A stretch of DNA of 64,000 bases from CAZWLY01 sp964634465 (GCA_964634465.1 CAZWLY010000003.1:124001-188000); one strand, 5' to 3'. Shown: positions 8,021 to 17,293, numbered from the stretch's first letter. Numbers and translations: made by a program. Notes: generated by a model not told the origin, from the letters alone.

Positions 8021-9337
8021 TCAACCGTTGACCGAGAAGCTGGAGTTGTAGTTGATCTCCCGGTTTCTGGAATAGAACCCGATGTCGATGGTGATGCCGG
8101 TGTGCGGCAGCGTGAACTGAAGCGGGTTCTGATCGTGATCCAGGCCGTGGTGCTCGCACTGATCGATCAGCTCGGCCATGACCATGCCCACCACCGGCGC
8201 GTTCTTGTACTGGTTGCCCGAGGTGCCGATGGCCAAATAGAAGCCGCCCAGGTCGGACTTGTCGTAAATCGGAATCCAGTCGTCGGAGCAGTCGTAGAGA
8301 TCGACCACGCCCCGCTTCTTGTCGGGAATGGGCAGCTCCGGAATGCGCCGGGCGCAACGATAGACCTGGGCCTTCCACTGCAAGTCGGTGGTGTTGCGGT
8401 TGAAAACGTCGGGGTCGTCGATCCATTCCTGGGGATCGCACTTGGGATCCTCGCTGCCGATGAGGATCGAGTTGCCCACCTCGGGCCTGAAGTAGATGGC
8501 GTTGTCGCCGTCGGAGGTGTGGTAGCCGTCCTTCTCGAAGTTGAAGCCCGGCGGCGAGGGGACCACGGCCACCTCGTGGCGCAGGGCCTTGGTCTTGATG
8601 TTGCACTTATCGTACACGCCGGCCAGCCGGTTGATGATGAAGGAGTGGGGGCCGGCGGCGTTGATCACCACCGGGGCGTCGAATTGCCTGCCGTCGGCCA
8701 GGGTGATGCCTTTGACCCGGTCGTTCTTCTGGCGGATTTCGACCACCTCGGCCTTGAACAAGAACTCGGCGCCCTTGGCCTGGGCGGCGATCTGAACGTT
8801 GTGGGTCGACAACCGCGGGTCGGACATGTAGCCGCCGCCGGGGCAGAAGATGGCCCCCTCCAGCTCCTTGTCCCGCGGATCGAAGAAGTGCTCGTCCTCC
8901 TCGGGGCGGGTCACCGGCCAGTACTCGTGCATATCGTAGATGGGCACCATCTCCTTGACCTTGGCCGTGCTCCACTCCTCGTAATCGACGCCCACGTCGT
9001 CGTAGTGCTGCTTGACGTTTCTCCAGTTGTGGCCCTGGCTCTTGAGGAGGATCGAGCCGGTCTTCTTGAACTCGGCCATCCCGTCGGGGTCCTCGACCTC
9101 CAGGTAGTCGGCCCACTTGTCCCAGATCTTGAAGCCCTCGTAGGCCATGGCCACGCCGTCCCTGGTGGAGTAATGGGCTCTGACGATGGCGCAGGAGGCG
9201 GCCGTGGAGCCAAAGCCGGAGCCGCCCAGCTTGTCCACGTTCAGGGTCTTGTAACCCTTCTTGGCCAGTTCAAAGGCGATGCAGTTGCCGATAATGCCGG
9301 CGCCGATGATGATGGCGTCATAACTTTTGTCTGCCAC
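8021..9337 (-). CDS. SoxB-like FAD-dependent amino acid oxidoreductase
   Basis: A DAO-family flavoprotein of 438 aa, resembling the sarcosine oxidase beta subunit and related N-methyl amino acid oxidases. The dinucleotide motif IIIGAGIIGN lies at residues 9-18, and the C-terminal GFYLAIGTSGNQYKNAPVVG matches the flavin-site GxSGxG region. It starts at GTG, with AAGGAG 8 bases upstream. It is the last gene of the minus-strand soxB-soxD-soxA-soxG run, 22 bases after soxG, so the locus has two SoxB-like proteins that are clearly diverged. It may act on a neighbouring substrate such as dimethylglycine; that is inference. Confidence 0.85.
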   Translation of the reverse strand: MADKSYDAIIIGAGIIGNCIAFELAKKGYKTLNVDKLGGSGFGSTAASCAIVRAHYSTRDGVAMAYEGFKIWDKWADYLEVEDPDGMAEFKKTGSILLKSQGHNWRNVKQHYDDVGVDYEEWSTAKVKEMVPIYDMHEYWPVTRPEEDEHFFDPRDKELEGAIFCPGGGYMSDPRLSTHNVQIAAQAKGAEFLFKAEVVEIRQKNDRVKGITLADGRQFDAPVVINAAGPHSFIINRLAGVYDKCNIKTKALRHEVAVVPSPPGFNFEKDGYHTSDGDNAIYFRPEVGNSILIGSEDPKCDPQEWIDDPDVFNRNTTDLQWKAQVYRCARRIPELPIPDKKRGVVDLYDCSDDWIPIYDKSDLGGFYLAIGTSGNQYKNAPVVGMVMAELIDQCEHHGLDHDQNPLQFTLPHTGITIDIGFYSRNREINYNSSFSVNG

Positions 9338-9359
9338 GTCTTCTACTCCTTCGACACAT

Positions 9360-10007
9360 TCAGCCGCCTAGGGCGGTCATCAGATTGGTGAACACCTCTT
9401 CGCCGCCGGGGGTGAGGCCGTAGGGACGGCCGGCCTCCAGGACGGCCTCGGCCATGGCCTGGCCATAGCCCCTTGAAAACGCTATCAGAATCGTTCCTCT
9501 CTCGCCGGCCTCGCCCAAGCGAACGACCTGACAGGGGATGTGGAGCACAGGCCCTTGGACAAGGGCCGGCGGCTCGACGCCCGGAGCGAAAACATCCAGG
9601 GAGGTGATCGTCTCCACCACGGCGGCCAGCTTCGGGCCGATGAGGGCGATCAGCGCCTGGGCGTCGGTGGTCTCGGTGTAGGCCGGCTCTCTGGCCGGGT
9701 CGGGCGAGGCTTCGGCGTTTCCGCCCAGCCGCCACACCGAGGCCTGGGTGTTGTTCATCCGGTTGACCAGCCAGCCGTCCTTGAGGGCCGAGACGCCGGG
9801 TTTTTCGGGCACGCTCAAACCGCCCGGCGAAAAGCCGGCCAGGTCGCTGCTTTGCAGGTCCCATTTGTAAACGTGGCTCAAATCCACCAAATGGGGACCG
9901 TCGCCCTGGTCTTGGTAGTTGACGACTATCTTCCAGCCGTCCCTCTCTTCGGTCCTCTCGGGCCGGGCCGGCAGCTTGATGGGGGAGCGTCTGATCAAAG
10001 CTTCCAT
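9360..10007 (-). CDS. soxG: Sarcosine oxidase gamma subunit
   Basis: The 215-aa small subunit of heterotetrameric sarcosine oxidase, distantly related to GcvT. The order B-D-A-G and the position 10 bases after soxA support the call. Family-like features are MEALIRRSPIKLPARP at the N-terminus, a GWLVNRMN segment and the C-terminal stretch SRGYGQAMAEAVLEAGR. GAGG lies 8 bases before the ATG. SoxG sequences diverge fast, so part of the confidence comes from synteny. Confidence 0.85.
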   Translation of the reverse strand: MEALIRRSPIKLPARPERTEERDGWKIVVNYQDQGDGPHLVDLSHVYKWDLQSSDLAGFSPGGLSVPEKPGVSALKDGWLVNRMNNTQASVWRLGGNAEASPDPAREPAYTETTDAQALIALIGPKLAAVVETITSLDVFAPGVEPPALVQGPVLHIPCQVVRLGEAGERGTILIAFSRGYGQAMAEAVLEAGRPYGLTPGGEEVFTNLMTALGG

Positions 10008-10017
10008 AGCTTGCGCC

Positions 10018-12945
10018 TCACATCTTCAGGCGTGCGCCCTCGGGGTCGTAGAAGGGGGTTTTGACCACAGCGGCGGTGAAACGCCGCTCGCCCCGCTCTC
10101 CGGTCCCGCCGTCGTTCTGGTAGATGTTGACCCTGCCGCCCACCTTGGCCAGCGGGGCTTTGATCAAGGCCAGGGCGATGGACTTGTTCAGGGTGACGCT
10201 GTAGCGGGAGGTGCAGACAAAGCCCATGATGGTCTCGTCCTCATAGACGATAGCCCCGTCGCCGGGGGTCTGGTCGGGGTCGTCCATGACCAGGCCGACC
10301 AGCTTGAGCCGGTCGGGCTGATCCTGGGCGAACCTCAGGGCCGGAGCGCCGATCTTGCCGCTTCGGGTGTCGTCGCGGTCCCACAGGAAGCCCAGGCCGA
10401 GGTCCAAGAGGTTGGTCCGAGCCTCGGACTCCTGGCCGATGATGACGTGGCCCTTCTCCAGCCTCAAGACGAACTGGGCCTCCAGGCCGAAGGGCTTGAT
10501 GCCGAACTCCTCGCCCGCCGCCATCAACAGGTCCCACACGGCCTGGGTGTAGGAGGCCGGGACGTGGAGCTCGTAGGACAGCTCGCCGACGAAGCCCAGC
10601 CGGCTGATTCTGGCCGGGATTTTCCCGCCGACGCTCATCAGCCGAAAGCCCATGAAGGGGAAGGCCTCGTTGGACACATCGCCGTCCACCACCTTGGCCA
10701 GCACCTCCCGGGCCCTGGGCCCGGCCAGGTTGATCGCCCCCAGGGCGTCGGTCAGGTTGACGAGGTGGAAGTCCCAACCCTCGTAGCGGGTGTGGTAGCG
10801 AAGCCACTCGGCCGTCGCCCCGGCCCGGCCGGTGGAGGTGGTGAAGTAGTAGTCGTTCTCGCCGATTTTCGTGACCACGCCGTCGTCGATCAGGTTGCCG
10901 TCCTCATTGAGCATGGCCGAGTACTTGAGCTTGCCGAGGATCATCTTCTCCATGTTGGAGATGTAGACCCGCTGGAGCGCCCTCAAGGCGTCGGGGCCGT
11001 GGAGGCGGAACTTGCCCAGGGTGGAGACGTCGATCAGGCCGACGTTGGTGCGCACGTTCTCGATCTCGGTCCGGCTGGCAAAGTCCTGAGAGAAGTAGCG
11101 GGCCCGCTTCCAGACCCCGACCCGGCGCATGATCGCGCCCCGGGCGAGCTGATCGTCGTGGAGGGGGGTGCGCTTGAAGATGTCGTGTTTGGGTCCGGCC
11201 AGGGTGCCGATGTTGATCGGGATCAGGGGCGAGCGGACCGTGGTCGGCCTGAGTCCTTCGGGACTCTCGCCCTTGATGGCGGCCAGGACGAGGGGCAGAT
11301 TGTGGCCCGGCGCGCCGGCCTGGGACGGCCCCAGGCCGAAGCCGCCGAAGCGCTTGGCCAGCTCGGGCACGTCGAAGCCGCGCTCGACCGACTGCCTGGC
11401 CGTCTTGTAGGTCCCGTCCTCGTCGAAACAGATGAAGCTCTTCTTGCCCGAACCGATATTGGGGCCGGTAACCACCTTGCAGCCCTCGGCCGGACCGGGC
11501 AGGGCGGCCAGGGCCTCCTGGGCCTGATTGAGAGCCGGACCGACATCGGCGCCGGCGTCCCGGGCCGCGGCCAGTCCGGCCAGCCGGCCCGAGGCCTCGA
11601 CGGCGGCCGGGTCGGTGTAGCCCAGCAACCGGCCGGCGGCATGCACCCCGGGCGGCGTCTCTCGGGGCAGGAAGAAGCCGGTGCGGGCGTCGTAGGCCAG
11701 CTTGGCCCCGGCGGTGGACAGCGGCCCGGTGAGTGGGGTCAAGCCGGCCGAGGCGACGATGAGATCGCAGGAGAAGCTCTCGGCCCTCGAGCCGTCGAGC
11801 GCCCCCAAAACCGCGCCGGTGACGCCCTTCTTGCCCCTGGCCTCGGAAACGGCCCAGCCGGACAGGAAGGGGATGCCCTTGGCTTTGAGCGCCTCGACGA
11901 GCCAGGGGTCGTACCCCCCGCTCCGGGCGTCGGCCAGGGCCAGGATTTCCAGACCCAACTCGGCCAGGTCGAAAGCCGCCTCCAGGCCCAGGTCGTCGCC
12001 GACGCTGAAGACGGCCTTCTGGCCCGGCAAGAGTCCGTAGGTCCGGGCCAGCCGGTGGGCGCAGCCGACCTGCATGACGCCCGGTCGATCGTTGTGCTCG
12101 AAGATCAGCGGCCGCTCGATGCAGCCGGCGGCGACGACCACGCTCCCGGCCCGAACTTCGAGGTAGCGCTCGTCGAAGTGGTCGGCCTCGCCGCCGACCT
12201 GGAAAGCGACCGCCAGATTGTCGCCGGCCAGGTTGATGACGGAGGCGTGGCTGAAGACCCGGACGTTGTCCATGACCTCGAGCTTCGCCGCCAGTTCCCG
12301 GCCCCGGCGGTGAAGGGCCGGCCGCCAGTCGAAAAATCCGCCCAGCCAGGGACGAGCCTCGAAAAGGACCACCCTGAGGCCGAACTCGGCCGCGGCCAAA
12401 GCGGCCGACATTCCGGCCGGGCCGCCGCCGATGATCAACACCTCGGCGTTGAGGTGAAGCTCCTCCAGCCGGCGGTGGTCCCAGACCTGGGACTCGTCCA
12501 CCCGCCCGGCGCCGGCCATGCTGCGAAGCCGGTCCCTGATCAGCGGCCACAAGGCGTAGGGTTTGTGGAACCTTTGATAGTAGAACCCGGCCGGCATGAA
12601 ACCATCGAACTTGTCGATGAAAGCGAAGGCGTCGCTCTCGGCGTTTCCGCCGGAGACGTTCTGGGCGAGAACCTTCATCCCCTCTTTCAACCGGGTCGTC
12701 TCGGCCCGAACATTCGGCTCGCCATCGACGTTCATCAAGGTGTTGGCCGTCTCTCCGTCCAGGGAGTAGAGCCCCCGGGGACGATGGTACTTCAGGCTGC
12801 GGCCGAAGACGCGCACCCCGTTGGCGTAAAGAGCCGTGGCCACGGTATCGCCGGCCAGGCCGGTCATGGCCTTACCGGCGTAGGTGAAGGACAATTTCCG
12901 GTTCGGATCGATCCGCTGGGTGGCGGAGGCCGGCAGCCTGGTCAT
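10018..12945 (-). CDS. soxA: Sarcosine oxidase alpha subunit
   Basis: The large 975-aa subunit, normal for SoxA. Domains in order are: an N-terminal ferredoxin-like fold without iron-sulfur cysteines (to ~residue 100); a nucleotide-binding pyridine-redox domain with EVLIIGGGPAGMSAA near residue 170; a second nucleotide site VFSVGDDLGLEAAF near residue 315; and a C-terminal GcvT-like folate domain that makes 5,10-methylene-tetrahydrofolate. I start it at the ATG at 12943-12945, with GAGGAGG 7 bases before it. That ATG overlaps the soxD stop as ATGA, a sign of translational coupling. Cytoplasmic. Confidence 0.93.
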   Translation of the reverse strand: MTRLPASATQRIDPNRKLSFTYAGKAMTGLAGDTVATALYANGVRVFGRSLKYHRPRGLYSLDGETANTLMNVDGEPNVRAETTRLKEGMKVLAQNVSGGNAESDAFAFIDKFDGFMPAGFYYQRFHKPYALWPLIRDRLRSMAGAGRVDESQVWDHRRLEELHLNAEVLIIGGGPAGMSAALAAAEFGLRVVLFEARPWLGGFFDWRPALHRRGRELAAKLEVMDNVRVFSHASVINLAGDNLAVAFQVGGEADHFDERYLEVRAGSVVVAAGCIERPLIFEHNDRPGVMQVGCAHRLARTYGLLPGQKAVFSVGDDLGLEAAFDLAELGLEILALADARSGGYDPWLVEALKAKGIPFLSGWAVSEARGKKGVTGAVLGALDGSRAESFSCDLIVASAGLTPLTGPLSTAGAKLAYDARTGFFLPRETPPGVHAAGRLLGYTDPAAVEASGRLAGLAAARDAGADVGPALNQAQEALAALPGPAEGCKVVTGPNIGSGKKSFICFDEDGTYKTARQSVERGFDVPELAKRFGGFGLGPSQAGAPGHNLPLVLAAIKGESPEGLRPTTVRSPLIPINIGTLAGPKHDIFKRTPLHDDQLARGAIMRRVGVWKRARYFSQDFASRTEIENVRTNVGLIDVSTLGKFRLHGPDALRALQRVYISNMEKMILGKLKYSAMLNEDGNLIDDGVVTKIGENDYYFTTSTGRAGATAEWLRYHTRYEGWDFHLVNLTDALGAINLAGPRAREVLAKVVDGDVSNEAFPFMGFRLMSVGGKIPARISRLGFVGELSYELHVPASYTQAVWDLLMAAGEEFGIKPFGLEAQFVLRLEKGHVIIGQESEARTNLLDLGLGFLWDRDDTRSGKIGAPALRFAQDQPDRLKLVGLVMDDPDQTPGDGAIVYEDETIMGFVCTSRYSVTLNKSIALALIKAPLAKVGGRVNIYQNDGGTGERGERRFTAAVVKTPFYDPEGARLKM

Positions 12946-13202
12946 CTTCCGGCCTCCTCTTCCTCGACCTGGCGCCCGGTCAAGGTGTCGCGCCAGATGG
13001 TGAACCACACCCCGCAGCCGTCCTTGTGGCACCACCACTCCCGCTGCGGGCCGGCCGTCGCCTGATGGAGATGGACGTAGTCGTGATAGGTCTGGAGGGG
13101 CAAATCGGTCTGGGCCGGGGCCGGTCCCCGCTCCTCGTTGCCGAAGCGAAACTCGTAACCGTTGCGCCGGCCGCAGATCGGACAGGTTATGGTAAAGGAC
13201 AT
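12942..13202 (-). CDS. soxD: Sarcosine oxidase delta subunit (zinc-binding)
   Basis: A small 86-aa SoxD protein. The zinc ligands are visible as CPICG near the N-terminus and CHKDGCG near residue 60, and YHDYVHLHQATAGPQREWW is the conserved core. It lies between soxB and soxA and overlaps the soxA start by four bases. It is a structural subunit of the heterotetramer and has no catalytic role of its own. Confidence 0.95.
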   Translation of the reverse strand: MSFTITCPICGRRNGYEFRFGNEERGPAPAQTDLPLQTYHDYVHLHQATAGPQREWWCHKDGCGVWFTIWRDTLTGRQVEEEEAGR

Positions 13203-13216
13203 GGCCTCACCTCAGT

Positions 13217-14434
13217 CTAGTTCCAAGGCCCGTAGGCGACCGGACCAGCCGTCTCGCCCATCGGCCTGAAATTCTCGAAACGGCGAAGGGTGAAGGGTTT
13301 GAGTATCTCCGGGCACTCGGCCCTGGCCACGAACTCGGCCATGTACTTGCCGATGATCGGCCCCGACTTGAAACCGAAGTAGCCCCAGCCGCAGTCCAGA
13401 TAGAGCCCCTCGATGGGGTCGTTGCCCTCCATGATCGGGGCCATGTCCGGGGTCATGTCGGCCAGGCCGGCCCAGTGGCGCATGAACTTGACTCCCTTTA
13501 GAAACGGTAGCAACTCGGCCATCGCCTCGGCCTGGTGCTTGAAGTAGCCGGGCGTGGTGTTGGTGGTGAAATTCGGCCACGGGTCCATGTGGGCCCCGGT
13601 GGCGATCTCGCCCTTCAAGGTCTGGTTGGCGTAGGCGTGATACGCCCCCGAGGAGACGACGTGGTGGAGGATCGGCTTCAACGGCTGGGTGACCATGGCC
13701 TGGATGGTCAAGACGTGAATCGGCAGCTTCAAGCCGACCAGGGCCGCCAAAAGCACGCTGTAGCCGCCGGCGGCGATCAGAACCCGAGGGGTCTTGATGG
13801 CGCCTCGGCTCGTCTCCACTCCGACCACCTTGCCGTGCTCGACGTTGATGGCCGTCACCTCGCAGCGCTGATGGATGCTCACTCCCCGGGCCGCCGCCCC
13901 CTTGGCCAAACCCCAGGCCACCGCGTCGTGGCGCAAAATACCGCCCGGCGGATGGTACATTCCACCGAAGACCGGCCAAGTGATGTCCTCGGAGATGTTG
14001 AGCTGCGGCACCAATTCCTTGCACTCCTGACGATCCAAGAGCTGGCTCTCCACCCCGCAGAACTTGGCCGTGGAGACCGCCAATCTGAGCGCCCCCATGG
14101 CCGCCTCACTGTGGGCCAGGTTCAAGTTGCCGCAGAAAAAGGGCATCATATTGAAGTCCAGCTCGTCGATCAGCTTGGGCCAGAGCCTCAATCCCTCGTC
14201 GTAGAGGCGGACGTTCTCCTGAGTGCGCTGGTTGGCCCGGACGATGGCCGTGTTCCGGCCCGAACCGCCAAAGCCGACGTAGCGCTTCTCGATGACCGCC
14301 ACCTCGGTGAGACCGTGCTCCTTGGCCAGAAAGTACGCCGCCGCCAAGCCGTGGATTCCCCCGCCGATCACCACTACCTCGTAACTCGACTTGAATGGCC
14401 GCTCGGCCCAGAGACGTTTCGGTTGCCCTGACAT
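13217..14434 (-). CDS. soxB: Sarcosine oxidase beta subunit
   Basis: The 405-aa flavoprotein subunit that oxidises sarcosine. Motifs: YEVVVIGGGIHGLAAAYFLA (FAD site, residues ~18-37), GFGGSGRNTAIVRANQRT (flavin and substrate region) and the C-terminal GWGYFGFKSGPIIG. AGGAGA lies 6 bases before the ATG. It is the first structural gene of the B-D-A-G order and follows the GntR regulator by 59 bases on the same strand. The classical enzyme needs O2, so an aerobic or microaerobic lifestyle is likely unless the complex uses another acceptor. Confidence 0.93.
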   Translation of the reverse strand: MSGQPKRLWAERPFKSSYEVVVIGGGIHGLAAAYFLAKEHGLTEVAVIEKRYVGFGGSGRNTAIVRANQRTQENVRLYDEGLRLWPKLIDELDFNMMPFFCGNLNLAHSEAAMGALRLAVSTAKFCGVESQLLDRQECKELVPQLNISEDITWPVFGGMYHPPGGILRHDAVAWGLAKGAAARGVSIHQRCEVTAINVEHGKVVGVETSRGAIKTPRVLIAAGGYSVLLAALVGLKLPIHVLTIQAMVTQPLKPILHHVVSSGAYHAYANQTLKGEIATGAHMDPWPNFTTNTTPGYFKHQAEAMAELLPFLKGVKFMRHWAGLADMTPDMAPIMEGNDPIEGLYLDCGWGYFGFKSGPIIGKYMAEFVARAECPEILKPFTLRRFENFRPMGETAGPVAYGPWN

Positions 14435-14493
14435 GGATTCTCCTAGCGTTAACCGGATGCGTTTCGGTCGTCGTTCTTCCCGGTGACTGACCG

Positions 14494-15156
14494 TCAGGCC
14501 GGTCCTTGAGCCTCTTCTTCCAGCAGGCGCTGGTAGTAGCGCTGGGTCTGCTGGAAGTTGTCCCTCATGGCTCGCTCGACCAGATCCTTGTCGCCCGTCC
14601 TCAAGGCCTCGATAACCCGGCGATGCTCGGCCACCGATTCCCGGATGCGCTTCTTGGACCGAAAGCTGGATGAGAGGAAGTCCATCATCTGGAGACTGTC
14701 GTAGATGTTTCGGATCAGCTCTATCAGGCGGGGCATGCCGCAGGCCTCGACGATGTCCTCGTGAAAGCGCTTGTCGGCTTCAGTGTAGTCGAGCTTGCCT
14801 TGCTCGTAATCGTCCATGTAACGCGCCAGCCGGTCGATCTCCTCCTCGGTCATCCGGCTGGTCGCCAGCCGGGCGGCCAGGCCCTCCAGAACCTCCCTCA
14901 AGAGCAGGATCTCGATGACCTCGGCCAGACTCCAGCGTTTGACGAAGGTCCCTCGCCGCGGAATGATCTCGACCATGCCCTCCTTAGAGAGTTGGTTGAG
15001 CGCCTCCCTGATCGGCGTCCGGCTGACCCCCAACTCCTCGACCAGCTCCGTCTCGATGAGCCTGGTGCCGGGGGGCAGAGTGCGGTTGGCGATGCCTTCG
15101 CGAAGGATGCGATAAACCTCGCCGCGCAGGTCCCTGACTGTCTTGATTTTCTTCAT
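14494..15156 (-). CDS. GntR-family (FadR/FCD) transcriptional regulator
   Basis: A 220-aa regulator. The N-terminal winged helix contains LIETELVEELGVSRTPIREA (the GntR signature), and the C-terminal helical FCD ligand/metal domain has DKRFHEDIVEACG and EHRRVIEALRTGD with the expected His/Asp ligands. I chose the ATG at 15154-15156 (MKKIKTVRDL), preceded by AAGGTGGGGG; the longer frame adds an unrelated Arg-rich stretch. It is first in the sox transcript, and its promoter overlaps a GTATAC-centred palindrome. An autoregulated, substrate-released repressor of the sox genes is likely. Confidence 0.88.
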   Translation of the reverse strand: MKKIKTVRDLRGEVYRILREGIANRTLPPGTRLIETELVEELGVSRTPIREALNQLSKEGMVEIIPRRGTFVKRWSLAEVIEILLLREVLEGLAARLATSRMTEEEIDRLARYMDDYEQGKLDYTEADKRFHEDIVEACGMPRLIELIRNIYDSLQMMDFLSSSFRSKKRIRESVAEHRRVIEALRTGDKDLVERAMRDNFQQTQRYYQRLLEEEAQGPA

Positions 15157-15265
15157 CGACCCCCACCTTGGCGCCGGCCTCTCTGCGGCGGTCCGACGCC
15201 CCCTCCCCAAGGGATGCAGACAAGGCCGCACCGTCGCTCGGGACCGGAGGGATTGAATGTGTAGA

Positions 15266-15295
15266 TGTATACACATACAATAGCGAGGGCGTCAA
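15266..15295 (-). promoter_or_regulatory. Promoter and overlapping GntR operator for the regulator-sox operon
   Basis: On the minus strand TTGACG (15290-15295) is followed after 18 bases by TATACA (15266-15271). The perfect palindrome TGTATACA (15266-15273) covers the -10 box. GTATAC matches the FadR-subfamily operator rule GTM-N(0-1)-KAC. It lies 110 bp upstream of the regulator start, as expected for autorepression. Confidence 0.6.
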
Positions 15296-15697
15296 GACAA
15301 TTTTTTCACCCAGATCCATTTTGCGGGTCGGCGCGAAAAGATACCAATAATATCAGCTAAATAGCTTGCCAGATGGCATCTCCGTCCGGAGGCGATCGCT
15401 CGCTCCGCCCCCGCTGGTCGCCGGTGAGTCGGCCGGATTTCTGGGACGAAACGGCGACCCGACGGGCTTGATGATCGGGCCGGCCGCCGAGAGCAGAGTC
15501 AAGAGTTGATGGGCTCAAGCTTCGCCCGAAAGGCGCTCAAAGGCCGGATTCTACGGCCGCCCCCGACCGATCGGGCCGGTTGATCCGGGTTGACTTACGG
15601 ACCGATGGACGGTTAGCCTGAAACTGAGCGGCCGACACGGGGTGAGGAACGAGTCGAGCCGCCGCTCACGATCTCTTCAAGGACAAAGGGGGCGCCT
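15296..15697. other. Intergenic region between divergent gntR and the C39-like gene
   Basis: About 400 bp without a convincing reading frame. The first 70 bases are A+T-rich and belong to the gntR promoter area. The rest is G+C-rich, and I see no RNA gene or strong plus-strand promoter. Confidence 0.5.
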
Positions 15698-16690
15698 ATG
15701 CGTGGGCCGACATCGATCAGACGCACTTCGACCCTGGCTCTGTTCTTTTTGGCCGTGGCGCTCTTGGTTTTTTGGCCGGGGGGCCAGGCGGAGGCGGAGT
15801 GGAAGAGAAAGCCCTTCAGGCCAAAGCCGTATCGGATTCAACCAGACCGTAGGCCCAAACTGGAACGCCCGTTCATCGTCGAGCCCAAGTTCATCGATCA
15901 CACCGTCACCATTCGGCGGCCGTTTTATGCCAGGAGCATATCCCTCCCTCCCCGGCCCGCCGACAGCCCGGTGCTCCACCGTCTGGCCGATTACTACCAG
16001 TTCAACAAGCGGTTCGAAGACCTGTTCTCGAAAAGCGGCAACAGCATGCTCTGCGGGCCGGCCTCGCTGGGTAACGTACTGAACTATCTGCGCCACTGGC
16101 ACCGCCCGCCCTATCCGAACATCGGCAAGAACGTCCGGTATCGCACCCACGGCGATTGGATGCGGGCCGTCTACCGCTGCAGTAAGACCGACAAGGAAAA
16201 GGGAACCTATGTCACCGACCTGAGAGACTGCGCCCGGCGGCTGGTCAGGCAGGGCGGGTACAACACCAGGCGGATCAGGATCATCGGCGCCGGCGCGCCC
16301 CGCGCCGCTCTGAAACGGGCCGTTCAACCGGCCGACATCAGGCGTCAATTGACCCCCGGCCCGGACAACGGGGTGGTGATCCTCTTCGGCTGGTACCGGC
16401 GGGTCAAGGAAAAGGACGGGACCTGGATCTTCAAACGGGCCGGCGGGCACTTCGTCGCCCTGGCCGGCTTCGACCGCAACGACCAGCGGGTCTTTTATGT
16501 CTCCAATCCGCTGGTGAATTACTATCAGCTCCATCCAGACAATCCCGAGTTGAGATATTCCAGGCTCAGGCTTCAGCCTCTGCCGGCCGGCGTCCAGGCA
16601 CCCGCCAACGTAGGCTGGGGCACCAGGGACCTGATCGGCGGCAACTTCGCCATCCTGGAAAACATGCTGGTCATCGATCCGCGCCGCTAG
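15698..16690 (+). CDS. Secreted C39-like cysteine peptidase-fold protein
   Basis: 330 aa with an N-terminal signal peptide (hydrophobic core LALFFLAVALLVFWPGG). A papain-like C39 pattern follows: the nucleophile Cys in MLCGPASLGNVLNYL (~residue 118), His in AGGHFVALAGFD (~residue 250) and a downstream VSNPLV with the Asn position. Bacteriocin-processing C39 domains are fused to ABC transporters; this one stands alone and is exported, more like the Peptidase_C39_2 group. A purine-rich AAAGGGGG precedes the ATG. No peptide substrate or transporter gene lies nearby, so the target is unknown. Confidence 0.65.
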   Translation: MRGPTSIRRTSTLALFFLAVALLVFWPGGQAEAEWKRKPFRPKPYRIQPDRRPKLERPFIVEPKFIDHTVTIRRPFYARSISLPPRPADSPVLHRLADYYQFNKRFEDLFSKSGNSMLCGPASLGNVLNYLRHWHRPPYPNIGKNVRYRTHGDWMRAVYRCSKTDKEKGTYVTDLRDCARRLVRQGGYNTRRIRIIGAGAPRAALKRAVQPADIRRQLTPGPDNGVVILFGWYRRVKEKDGTWIFKRAGGHFVALAGFDRNDQRVFYVSNPLVNYYQLHPDNPELRYSRLRLQPLPAGVQAPANVGWGTRDLIGGNFAILENMLVIDPRR

Positions 16691-16727
16691 CCGGCGGCCG
16701 GAATGAAAGTCTGCTTCTGATCGGGAG

Positions 16728-16758
16728 TTGACACGGCCCGCCCCTTCGGGGGTATGCT
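16728..16758 (+). promoter_or_regulatory. Probable sigma-70 promoter of the EF-Tu-domain-2-like gene
   Basis: TTGACA (16728-16733) is followed after 19 bases by TATGCT (16753-16758). The spacer is long, but both boxes are good. The gene start lies 23 bases downstream, with GGGAGG in between. Confidence 0.5.
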
Positions 16759-16780
16759 AAACCGGAAAGGGAGGTGGATC

Positions 16781-17035
16781 ATGCCAGAAGAAAAAGTCGG
16801 CCGCGTGATGAAGTATTTCGCCAAGCCGATGGTGGCCGCCATCGAGGTCACCGACGGGACGATCAAGGTCGGCGACCGGCTTCACTTCGCCGGCCACACC
16901 ACCGACTTTGAAACCGAGGTCGTCTCCATGCAGGAGGAGCACCAGAGTCTCGATGAGGCCCACGCCGGGCAGAAGATCGGAATCAAGGTGCCGGATCGGG
17001 TCCGAGAGGGCGACGAGGTATTCAAGGTCACCTAG
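16781..17035 (+). CDS. Small translation elongation factor-like protein (EF-Tu domain 2-like)
   Basis: An 84-aa stand-alone beta-barrel like domain 2 of EF-Tu/IF2. VGRVMKYFAKPMVAAIEVTD, GTIKVGDRLHFAGHTTDF and GQKIGIKVPDRVREGDEVFKV match the family pattern, including the conserved G-D-x-(I/L)-x-(F/I)-x-G loop. There is no GTPase domain. The ATG at 16781 follows GGGAGG by 5 bases; an upstream ATG in the same frame lacks a ribosome site and falls in the promoter. Such proteins are known only as conserved orphans. A zinc-ribbon gene lies 258 bases downstream. Confidence 0.75.
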   Translation: MPEEKVGRVMKYFAKPMVAAIEVTDGTIKVGDRLHFAGHTTDFETEVVSMQEEHQSLDEAHAGQKIGIKVPDRVREGDEVFKVT

Positions 17036-17293
17036 CCCGGCCGGGCCCGAGCAGTCCGGAGCCAAAGCCAACCACCACTCCCGGCTTGACCGCTCGGGTC
17101 GGGGAGCGCTGGGGCCGCGTCCGCCCGCCGTACAGGCTGGGCGGGGGGCGTCAACCGACCCCCTGCCGGAACGCCGAATCGGCGCGCCTTTCAAGAGGCG
17201 GGCTCGAGGGCCGGCTCCAGGCCGACGTCCCCTTGGCCCGGCCGCCGCGTATCGATCAAAGGCAGGAGGAGAATCTTTACGAGGGGTATTGGT

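Noticed and set aside
15698..16690. Bacteriocin maturation and export system around the C39-like protein
   Set aside because: No ABC transporter fusion, leader peptide or immunity gene is nearby; the protein is itself secreted.
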